Assembly: GCA_003956705.1 (NCBI GenBank)
Contig: QZCP01000568.1
Location: 141,829 to 205,828 of the forward strand
DNA from: Brevipalpus yothersi
Taxonomy: Eukaryota > Arthropoda > Arachnida > Trombidiformes > Tenuipalpidae
Direction: 5' to 3'
DNA: 64,000 bases
The notes beneath the pieces were generated by a model, which did no database searches, was not told where the DNA came from, and saw only the letters and a list, made by a program, of their open reading frames with translations. Within the stretch, counting starts at the first letter, position 1. Each line of letters opens with the position of its first letter. Both the position numbers and the translations under genes were made by a program. This document shows positions 25,511 through 35,620 of the stretch, piece after piece.

Positions 25511-25570
25511 TAGGGGAAAGAGAGAGGAAAGAGAGAGGAAAGAGAGAGGAAAGAGAGAGGAAAGAGAGAG
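25511..25570. repeat. Short tandem repeat of a GA-rich 11-base unit
   Basis: About five near-perfect copies of GAAAGAGAGAG, differing from a plain GA run by the phased AAA. It lies downstream of casein kinase 1. Confidence 0.75.
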
Positions 25571-26009
25571 AGGAGAAAGAGAGAAGATGGAAAGAATTTG
25601 AGTAGGATGAGAAAAACGATAGATAAGCGCATCATGCACAATCTTATCACACATAAACATCTCCAATATGCTGCCCAGCTAGGAGAGACATTTCAGCGTC
25701 TTTATGTTCGAAGCATATTAACGAGTGATGCGACATTAGGGATATTAATTAGCTATGAGAGGTCATGAAGAAGCAGGACTGGAGAGGGGAAGAGAGATGA
25801 AGATATGAAGAAAGATAGAAAGGAAGAGACAGAGAGCTCATTTGAAAAAGAGATGAGTGAAATGAAACAACGAAAATGTTGAGGACAGATGAAATGATAG
25901 GAAAAGAAATTCATTGTTATTATAATAGTGACAATATAAACGCTAAGGGCAGGGAAAGCCAAAAGGGATTGCGAAAGAAAATATGCTAACCAAAAGAAGA
26001 GGAAGAAAA

Positions 26010-26015
26010 TTTATT
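26010..26015 (-). promoter_or_regulatory. Candidate casein kinase 1 polyadenylation signal
   Basis: AATAAA on the minus strand about 440 bases past the kinase stop, in an otherwise pyrimidine-rich sense strand, so it stands out more than usual. Confidence 0.28.
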
Positions 26016-26453
26016 TATGAATAGACTGATTAAAGGGGTTTTACTTTTTTTTCCAGGATCAAGCTGTGGATTCAATTTGGTTTAGTCAAAAGTGACAAAA
26101 AAATGAGAGAAAATGATTCAAGGGGAGTGTAAATGGTGAATAGGCAGAGGACGGCGCTTATGATTCCAGAAAATTTTGTGTGGATATAGGCATGGACAGT
26201 TGCAATGAATTTGCAAATGAGGGCAGAGAGCGGAAGATAGGGAGGACAGACAAAGGAAGAGAAGAAGATTGGTTATGAGAAAGAGAGAAGAGAGAAAGAG
26301 CGATAAAGATAAAGAGAATAGAGAGATAGAGTGTTTGTGTATAGAAAACGAGAGGGATTTAGGATTCAAACCCTTGTACGATAGGTATGTTTACAATTTT
26401 TTCGAAAAGAGAAGAAGATAGAGAAAGAGAGAAATAGAGGAGGAAAGAGATGG

Positions 26454-29134
26454 CTAGCGACCTGTAGCAGCACCAGTACCGGCGACATTTTGAGAGGATG
26501 AGGCTAGAGCAGGTCCTGCTGGTGGTGCATTTGAAAGGTTCGTCTTCTGCTTCAACAATGTCCAATCAAAAAGATAATCATATTGATGATTTAAGGTGCG
26601 AAATAATATTCGGAATAGTTGTCGTAGGTACATATAATCGGGCGCTTCCTCAAATCGTAAAGCTCGACAATATGCAAGGTACATCGGGAACTCTGATGGA
26701 TAACCTGTTGAAATGAAAAGAAAAACGTTGAAGATAATTTAGAGAAGGAAAATGTTAAGTATAACAATAAGAGTGAACAATTGGAGGATGAATTGATCCA
26801 AGAGAAGGAATTCTATCACTAGCCAATGTGTTCATTCGATTCATGTTCTACTGCTGGAGAGAAAACCAACAGTATAAAATAGAGATTAAAAAATCAACCA
26901 TTTTACCTTTACATAGGGTATCAATTGATGTAGACATCTTTTTTTCGGATATTTTTTCATATTTTTGTCTTTTAGTGGCCGCTTTAAGACCTTGCCAAGG
27001 AAGAGATCCTCGATTGAAATACATTAGGACATAACCCAAGGATTCCATGTCATCTCGCCGACTTTGCTCAATACCTGAAAAGGAGCATAAGATACAATAC
27101 ATCAGCATGAGTGAAACTCAATGAAGCAAGCTACTGAAACATGGAAGAAAGGGCCAGAAAGAAGAACGGGAGGAAGGGTTCTGAGTGGTAGAGAAGAAGG
27201 AAGGGAATAGGAGAGCAAGGGCCAGTACAAGAGAACAGTGAGTGTCAGATGATGCAGTAGATAGTAGGGAGAGAGAGAGAGAGAAAATGAGTGTTCATTG
27301 GGAGCTGGATGAGATGAAGGGGAGAAAGAGTGGCAGGTAATGGACAAGAGGATGTTTATTCACCTAGATGAGCATTTATGGAGGCGTAGCGGGCAGTCCC
27401 AGTTAAATTCTTATCTTCTCGATAGGATATGTGCTGTCGAGTCCGGGTATCTCTATACTTCTTTGCAAGTCCAAAATCAATTAGAAACAATTTATTACAA
27501 TGTCGACCGATGCCCATCAGAAAATTGTCAGGCTTAATGTCCCTATGGATGAAGTTCTTGTTATGCACAAATTCAATTCTTCCTATCATTTGATCAGCCA
27601 GCATGAGAACGGTTTTCATTGTGAAGCGTCGACCACAAAAGTTGAACAAATCTTCCAACGATGGTCCCAATAGATCCATAACTAGGACATTGTAATCTCG
27701 TTCTTGGCCATACCTGATGGGATAGAGAGGAAGAGAAAAAAAAGAGAGAGAAGATGAGGATGAAGAGCTGAGCAGAAGGAGAAGATGAGAGAGGACAGGT
27801 AGCAGTAGAGTGAGATACTCAAAGTGGAGAGATGGGGCGAGAGCAAGCAATAGTTGTTGTCAGTAAAACGATGCTGATTGCGTAGAGTAGGAAGCAAGGT
27901 AACAAAAATAGTGGTTAACATGAACACACACACACACAACATATGAAAAGAGATAAAGAGAGAAGGATGAGGATAGAGAAGGCAAAATAAGCTAGTAGTT
28001 GAGAGTAAGAGAAAGAGAAGAGTGTATGTGAGAGAGAGAAAGATAGAAAGAGAGAAAGAGGATAGAGAAAGATGGAGAAAGAGATTGGAAGTAACCAGCA
28101 GAATATATAAGAGAATAAGAGTACGAGAAAGAGAAGAAAGAGGGCCTGTAGAAGAAAGAGAGGAGAGGAGGAGGTTAAGGTTAATGAGCCAATTCAGGTT
28201 TGTTACCTGGAACAAGTCTCTTTCTCTTTCTTCTTCTCTCTATTCTCTCTTTCTTATGCTCTCTTTCTGACTCTCGACCGCTTGATATTACAGCTACTTC
28301 TTCTAATCTATCTTGCCCACAACAGTTGTGGTTATGGTTGTTGTGTAAAAACCAGGAATAACAAAAATAAGTCACCATCAAACCATGATTTATAAACACA
28401 CACACACACACACACACTCATTTGGTCAAGATGTATAGATAGATGAAGAAAGGGAGATAGAGATAGATAGAGAGAGGAAGAAAGAAGCTTAAGTAAGTGA
28501 CCACTACACATTGACTCATACGATAATAGGGAAGATTGAATCAAGAGGAGGACATACACTCATAGATTATATTATTTGGAATTGATGAATAGAAGGAAGA
28601 GGGGAAGAGAGAGAAAGAAAGAGAGAGAAGAAGAAAGAGAATAAAAAAGAGAGAGAGAAAACGGTATATAATGAGATTACGGGATATTGGGAAAAAGAAG
28701 GAAGAGGACAAATTATTGTGAATTCATGAAAATACGCAATATATGTGCTCATATACTACTTTTTCCATTGAAATGATACTTGCATAAAAACGGTATATAT
28801 TATGTATACATATTATATACCAATACTTTTCTTTCTCCACTCTCTTTTTTTTCATTTTAACCCTCTGGTGTATCACTTACCATCGAACATGAGGTATACC
28901 CACACCACCAGCGAGTACTCTATATAATTTGGATTCATATAATAGCTGTGGATGACGAGCTTTTACAGACTCTAATTTAACGGCTACCTCTTCTCCATTT
29001 GTGACATTCATACCAAGATATATATCTCCAAATGAACCAGAGCCTATTTTTCTTACAAGACGATACCTGGCAGCAACAACAAAATCTCCTCTCGCGCACA
29101 AAGCAGCCATTTTTGCGTCCGAATCCACCACCAC
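26454..29134 (-). CDS. CkIalpha: Casein kinase 1 alpha
   Basis: Serine/threonine kinase that phosphorylates primed acidic sites and acts in Wnt and Hedgehog signalling (beta-catenin/Armadillo and Ci turnover) in cytosol and nucleus. Exons: 28881-29134, 27364-27713, 26907-27074, 26454-26704; phases agree and the product is 340 aa (human CK1 alpha 337). Motifs: glycine loop [13 protein letters not shown] (29-41), catalytic Lys53 in [17 protein letters not shown] with Asp143, DFGLAKK with Asp164, and the CK1-specific SINAHLG in place of APE. C-terminal [16 protein letters not shown] and [15 protein letters not shown] are near identical to CK1 alpha, which separates it from delta/epsilon. The N-terminus before the kinase domain is slightly longer than in vertebrates, and the tail (after KQK) is a divergent Ala/Ser/Gly-rich stretch. 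The introns (1167, 289 and 202 bp) and both flanks are strikingly purine-rich on the plus strand, so the transcript's introns are long pyrimidine tracts. The final codons read GGTCGCTAG; a splice there is possible but weak. Confidence 0.97.
28395..28418. repeat. (CA)n microsatellite in casein kinase 1 intron 1
   Basis: Pure CA run of about 12 units, a different motif from the dominant GA/CT class. Confidence 0.92.
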
Positions 29135-30630
29135 ACAAAAATCAACTGATGAACCACTTACAGTATATATGATAGAAGGACTGTTTGGTGTGTATGTGTG
29201 TGTAAGTGTAAGTGTGTATGTTGTAAATATATATGTAGTATGTAGTATGGTATATATGTGTGTATGTATGGATGGTGGTGTGTATGTATGTGAGTGAGTG
29301 AATGTGGATGTGTATATATATATATATAAATGAGAAGAACAAAAAGATCACCAAAACACTACTTCCCGTATAATATGTATAATGATATTTATATATCCAA
29401 TGTGTGTATATGGAGCTTTACAATTTGATCACATACACCAAACACACACAATTGTAATAGACAGAGAGATAGAGAGAGAGAGAGAGGAGAGAAGAGAAAG
29501 AAAACAAAATTTAAATCACTACCAATAATCATCAGCCTCTCAGCTCTTCAGCTTTTAGGCTCGAGAAGCACCAAATGAGCAAGCAATACAAGCAGTTTAT
29601 ACAGTTTTCGATAAAAAAAGTGTAACTTATTTTTTTATCAACAGGCGGCGCTCACTTTAATCATTTGTTTCCATTGTTGCCATTGGTAACTATTGATTTT
29701 TTAAGCGCAATTTTTGCAATTTTTGCATTAAATGCTAGCAAAATGTACAGATTTTTTAATGAAATCCTCTCTCGAATCCTGATAATCTTTAATTTTTTGC
29801 ATCCCATTTTGGGCTAACAATTATTGAATTATTAAATTTAACAATCAATTGATTGAGGAATAAAGAAGTAAAGAAAGAAAGGGAGATAGAGAAAAGTTTG
29901 TCATGTCCGATTTTTTTAATTTATCGCAAAAAAAGTTCGATTGTGACTAAGTGATACATTGTAAAAGCTGAGAAAATTATGACCATTGAGTCGAAGTGAT
30001 AAGATGACAAGATGAGAGGATTAAGAGATGATGAATTTTTTGGCCAACAAAATGCAGATTTAGATGGACAAGGATTCAGAAGGAGAGAAAGAGAGAGGAA
30101 TTATCTTTCTCAACAATGACATGTATGGTAATGGTTGAGAATAATGTTTTAGGAGAGATGATAAAAATCAAACGATCGTCATCATTACATTATTTTTGAG
30201 CGAGTATAAAAAATGGAATCGATTTTTCTCCTTCCTTTCGAAATACTTTACTTTACTTCGTTTGCAGCTTTGAGATTTCCGATAATACACCATTCTTTTC
30301 GATTTATGATTATGACCAATGATGATGATGGTGAAATATTAGGCACACTCGATGAAAATTTCGAAATTCGAAATTTCATCACTCGAAGTGATCGAGTATC
30401 GGGCTTGAATAGTAGTGGTAAAAATTCATTGCCAAAAAAAATAATCGGTCAATGAATAATTTTGAGTAAGAGAGACCATGTTGAGGGTTAGTTCGAGAGG
30501 TGAGAGAGAATGAGAGATCAAAATTAAGGCTTAAAATTTTTGTGGATAGATCAAATCATCAGGCTTTTGCACTTAATTTAAACCATCGATTTTTGATTCT
30601 CCAAATTGCTGACAGCGTTGAGCTTGTCAA
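29135..30630. other. Casein kinase 1 upstream region and RP2 3' flank
   Basis: Begins with GT/TA simple repeats, then AT-rich unique sequence with short GA runs. An 80-codon plus-strand frame at 30213-30455 shows no motif. No gene recognised. Confidence 0.5.
29188..29327. repeat. GT/TA-rich simple repeat just upstream of casein kinase 1
   Basis: Imperfect TGTG, TATG and TATA repeats starting about 55 bases upstream of the kinase ATG, so inside its promoter or 5' UTR. Confidence 0.8.
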
Positions 30631-32179
30631 TCAAATAATTTGACCTGCATTGGAGGGCCTGTGTGAGACGTATCTGGAGCTAAAGTCCTTGTCTGGACTA
30701 TCCAAACTGTTGAATATCAGACTAATCTGTTGGAGTGCTGATTCTTGATTTCCACTAACATATACCAAGCCAGTTGATCCAGTTTCCAGTGCAATAGTCT
30801 TAGCGACCTCTTGACTTTTCCGAATACAATTTGGGCCATAATGATGTAATGCTATCACCGGACCTCGACCAACAATACTATTGTATGAATCTGTGTGGAA
30901 TGTTTGTTCAGCTTCCACTTGTTTCATCATAAATTCCTTACAGGCTATCAGAGTACACTGGAAGAAATGGATGAAGGAATAAATTGAGAGATGAGGAAAA
31001 GAGAGAGAGAAGAGAGAGAGAAAGAAATAATTAAGATCCTTGAGAGTTGTACACTAGCTTGATTTGCATTTGATCAGGATGCATGAGCAACATCTTTTCC
31101 AGGAAGCAGCATGTACAGTAATCTATATACTGTAATTGGTGAAGAGTAAGAGAAAGAATTTCATGATATTGCTTACTTGTTCATCATGCATAGCTGCAAT
31201 AAATGCTTTTGCTCGTTTCTCTCGATTTCCATCGGGAAATAGGATCACGATAGATGTTTCCATGTCATTCTTTGGTGGTGCACTTAGTGTTTTGGGTACA
31301 ACACTAAGTGATGATTTGAGAGAAATTTCAGCATCTTTCACATCAGTCTCCAAAGATCTCATTATCTTCTCCGGTTCCATGCCCTGGGCGAGAAAAATGT
31401 GTGTGAGTGTGTGCATATTTGTATATATAATAAAAAAGCATCTGAAACGATCTGAAAAACAATGTCGTGGGAATATTTTTTCTTTTTTGTCACCCTATTC
31501 TTGGTATAATATCAAGTGTTTGCATACTTCTTCCATGTATTCCCAGGTTTTAGTTCCATTTTGAGTGCTAAAATCGTAAACAAGTCCCCACAAATTGTTA
31601 AAAACAGATAGGCCAACATCTTTGAATTGATCTGTAGATGAAGATTGGGGAAAATTTTCTCTCTTAAATCATTTTACATAGATTTTCAATGACAAATCAG
31701 TCAAACGATCAACTTACCACTTAGAGCTGGATAAAAGAACGAATAACAGCCAACACGAATATTTTCACATGATTCGATTGTTGGCTTTGTTAAGCAATGG
31801 AGGAACAAATAAAGATTTCGACAATCTCGAGCACGAAACTGTTGGCTTGCGCACATAATTCGACAATCTGTACAGTTCCGAACGAAAATGCTGAAGAAAA
31901 CAGAGGAAAGAAGAAGAGGAAAAATTTCTAAGATAAATGAATCACACTTCGAATACCATTGATCCAATAAATGCTCCATGACCATTCTAGCATTCCAGCA
32001 ACTGTTCACATTGCTGGGATGATGAAAATTTTTTTTGGCACCAAAAAAAAGTTTAAAATACTCCCTGCAAATTTTCACTCTGTTTCATGATTGGATTTTC
32101 TTTAATCAATCAATATGAGGGATATCAGATAATTCTCATCAGCATTCTTTGGTCTTTCTCTCAGCATATAGAGCATTAG

Positions 32180-32235
<56 letters not shown>

Positions 32236-33245
32236 TTCCATATATTTTGAGAGGATCATTCCCTAAGCCTGTCAATATTTTTGTATTCCAATACAAACTT
32301 TTCATGACTTGTCTTTTTTTGTTATTATCTATCGATGAGAATCTCATTCATACAAGTTCAATGGGAAAATTGGTTGATCACGCCATCATTTCGATGTTTT
32401 TGCTCCAAAAGATAAGAGAAATCTATTTTTGTAACCCTAACATTGAAGAAAAAAGAATGAAACAAGAATTGAAGTGAAAGAAAGAATCCTCTTATGGGAA
32501 AAAACTATCAACTCTGTATTCAGATCATCTTTTGCAAATATTCTTCTCTCTCTCACTCTTCCTCTCTCATCATATTGAAAAGAAAAAGAGATGATGCTGA
32601 AAGAATGAGAATAGAAACAGAATTGAAAAGGAAAATTGTAATAATGAAGAGATGGTAAATGTTGAGAGACGAGCGAATATTCAACCGAGCAAACTCATCT
32701 CCTGGGCAGCCCTGATCAAGCAATTGTGTATGCAAATTAGAGGAAAAAGGAAAGGAATACATTGGCATTTACATTCAATATGCATTCGAGCACAAATATT
32801 CTTCACTACTAACCTTCCTCTGGCAGGTCCCAAAAATATAGTGCAACCCTGACAATCATCTATGGTCGCTGAATCTAGACCATCCATGATGCATAGAGTG
32901 GAATTTTTACAGTTTTGAATTGCAAATTGTTGACCATTGATTGAGCCTGGCCGTTTGACCACCACAGCGGAATGTTCATCATCAATTGTGAACTCTTTTG
33001 AATCTAATTTTGGCCGATTATCCCTAAAATATCAAAAATTTTGAAGAAAATGAGCCCAAATAATCAAATTAAGTGAATGCATCGAAAAAATTTTGGAAAA
33101 AAATGTCACCGTAAAACATATTCTAAGAATTCTAAGAATAGCTGCATTACGAAGAATAGGAGAAAATTATTTACCATGAATAATGTGGAGAAGATTCATT
33201 TTCCAAACTACTCGAATCACGATTCTTAGATCCCCAACAACCCAT
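30631..33245 (-). CDS. RP2: RP2 homologue, TBCC-domain GTPase-activating protein for Arl3
   Basis: RP2 stimulates GTP hydrolysis by Arl3 and so governs delivery of lipidated proteins to cilia; it sits on membranes near the basal body. Exons: 33175-33245, 32814-33023, 31718-31890, 31528-31631, 31177-31383, 30631-30957; all phases agree, product 363 aa (human 350). The first coding exon is only 71 bases: it begins MGCWGSK, an N-terminal myristoylation and palmitoylation signal like human MGCFFSK. The TBCC beta-helix region follows (about 45-190): GSINGQQFAIQNC, ATIDDCQGCTIFLGP, IFVRNCTDC and SQQFRARDC. Arg113 in the last motif matches human Arg118, the catalytic finger. Then VGCYSFFYPALSG and QFKDVGLSVFNNLWG match the family. 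The C-terminal half (about 200-363) corresponds to the NDK-like domain, with GRGPVIALHHYGPN. The second intron holds a 48-base GA tract. No broken residues are seen. Confidence 0.93.
32183..32230. repeat. (AG)24 microsatellite in RP2 intron 2
   Basis: Pure AG run inside the 923-base second intron. Confidence 0.95.
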
Positions 33246-33773
33246 TCTCGGTCAAAGTACACCCGATAATGAGGAATTGTTGTTGTTTTCGTGTGTATCA
33301 AAAAACTCGGTAATAACAAGTGTATTTGTAGAAGATGTGCGATAAAAAATCGATTGCAACTGGTTAGCAAATGCAAAGGCCACTGTGTTGCCACAAGTGT
33401 AGCTGGTGTATGTTGTTGGCCAATGTATGGATAGAAAATTGAGAGATGAGATTAAAAGATTTACCGTTACTTTTTTGAAGCCTTTTTGATGGCAATATTA
33501 CGTGAACATTGTTGAAATCCATGTAACTTGAGAAGCTACACTGACAACAGATTGTGTGTGAGAGAGAGAACAAGAAAAACAGAGTTAATCTCACAATTAA
33601 CAAACTTGTGCAACACTGTGTGTGTGTGAATGTTATTCCTATGCGAAAGCACTGTGTGTTCGAGAAATAGAATGATACTGAACCGAGGGAATAGAGAGCG
33701 ACAATCACTCTGGTTCACAAGAGAGAGAGTTCTATCTAACCAGCAGGACCCAGATCGATTGGAAGGCGATTCC

Positions 33774-33775
<2 letters not shown>

Positions 33776-33821
<46 letters not shown>
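33776..33821. repeat. (CT)n microsatellite upstream of RP2
   Basis: CT run about 530 bases upstream of the RP2 ATG. Confidence 0.94.
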
Positions 33822-33824
<3 letters not shown>

Positions 33825-35610
33825 CAGATCAGATTGTGTACAGTTTCGAATTGGCCAGGCGTTTGCGCGTATCTCCATAGCGATTCTGATATTTCGATTC
33901 TGATCATGAATTCTTTCTCTCTCTTTTTGCTCCCTGCATGAGGACAATCAAAGTTTTGTCTTACTTTCTCTCGATTTTGATTCAACTTTGTTGGCGAATT
34001 TGTTTTCACTATTATTTTCTCATCTAAGGAATCTCAGGAATTTATGTGCTGCAATTTTTTTTTCGTTTTTATCAGTTTAAAAAGGAAAGCCTTTTGCTCT
34101 TACACACTTTGAAACTGAAAATTGTGAAGATAAAAGCTTGGAATTTCCCATTATTCAATCAAAGAAAATGGGTCAAACATTTCGTGACCATTGAGCTTAG
34201 CATCAAAAAGATGAGTGCTCAGATTTTTTCTCTCGTTTTTTATTCACAATGATGAGTCTACGCTTGTAAATTAATAGTGGATCCTAAAAGACTAGTGAAC
34301 ACTCTATTTAGGTTCGATTAGTGTTTTTCTATCGGAGCAAGATCAGAATTTTCCAAGTACATGAGATGGTGGGAAGTCATCTCAATGAGCTGACATCAAT
34401 TCTGTTTCACTTTGAATTCTTGAGTTTAGATTTGAACGATCAAATTAAAGAAATGAAATAGTTATTTGAAATCTTTGAGCTTCTCCTGGTCTTTCTTCTA
34501 GTAAGCCATTTTATACATCAGCTATTAGGATTTTGAAGCGAAATTCGACATTCCTGAATTCCAGAATGTATTCCAACGATAGAATCTTCATTAGCATAGG
34601 AAATATTCTGGTGTCGTTTGGATAGGGATTCGCTCGAGATATGAACAAATTTTATTCTTGTCGAAAGTATTCATTGGTCAAAGAATAGAGGAATAGCTAG
34701 TGGAATAATCAGAGAAACAATATGAAAAACTGATGCATAAACTATATCCCTCGTGGGTAATTGAAAAATTTCATGGAGAATAGTTCGATAAAATCTGAGG
34801 ATTCTTAGTACTTTTCTATACTTCTTATCATCGTGAGGGAAATTTCACCAAGAATGTCGGAATCTCTAACTCTAAAGCAAGATAAATGGTGTCAAAATAT
34901 GGTATATTTTAAACAAAAACGACAAATACCGCAAAAAATAGCACAGTTTATAATGAAGATGTAGGTATATTAATTAAATACATATTTCCAATAATATTTA
35001 TATAGAATCACAATCATAATAGCATTGATAATAGTATATGTAATATTTTGCAAATTGCAAGTCAATTAAAATTTGTCAAACAATTTTTTTATATCAAACA
35101 CAGTCCGATCAGAGTTTTTCGTTTTTGTTTCAACAACCGATCATTTTTTTTTGTTTCTTTTTGGTTTCATCAGATCACTTGAGAGCTTTTCGGTCATGTC
35201 ATTCTTTATCACAAGTAGTTAATTGATAGTAAGCATTTTGATTAACAACAGACAAAATAAGCTCATTCAAGGGAATCAAATTGAATAAATTTGATATTCA
35301 GCAAAGAAGAGCAAAGAGAGAGAAAGGAAGAGAGAAAGTTATGGCAAAAGGCCTCGGGCAAAAAGGTCAAATGGATAGATAAAGAGGCGAAAAATTAATC
35401 ACTCTAATAATTTTTGACGGATTTTGTTTTGCGTTTTGATTGGTTAGGTTGATTGTGGAACGATAATAGTATCATTTGACTTTTTTTAATTACATTTACA
35501 ATCTTAATCTTGTCAAATTGGGAAACGAATGATGTGTTCTTGTGTTTTGTAAGTGTGTGTGTGAGTGGAGAAAAATACAGTTATTTTTTTTTGATTATCA
35601 TTTGTCATGA

Positions 35611-35616
35611 TTTATT
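35611..35616 (-). promoter_or_regulatory. Vitellogenin polyadenylation signal AATAAA
   Basis: A canonical AATAAA on the minus strand begins only five bases after the vitellogenin stop codon. With cleavage 10-30 bases further on, the 3' UTR would be only a few tens of bases. Confidence 0.6.
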
Positions 35617-35620
35617 CATA

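Larger units (their letters stand above)
22443..26453. other. Tudor gene upstream region and casein kinase 1 3' flank
   Basis: Left part holds the NRF-1-like palindrome and the 72-codon frame. From about 24300 the plus strand turns increasingly purine-rich (GA, GGAAAGAGAG), continuing through the kinase gene. No recognised gene. Confidence 0.5.
33246..35620. other. RP2 upstream region and vitellogenin 3' side
   Basis: RP2 promoter side with a CT microsatellite, then about 1.6 kb of AT-rich sequence without repeats or recognised coding potential. Confidence 0.55.

Noticed and set aside
27682..28215. 177-codon Leu/Ser-rich minus-strand frame
   Set aside because: Pyrimidine-rich intron 1 of casein kinase 1 read as codons; composition artefact.
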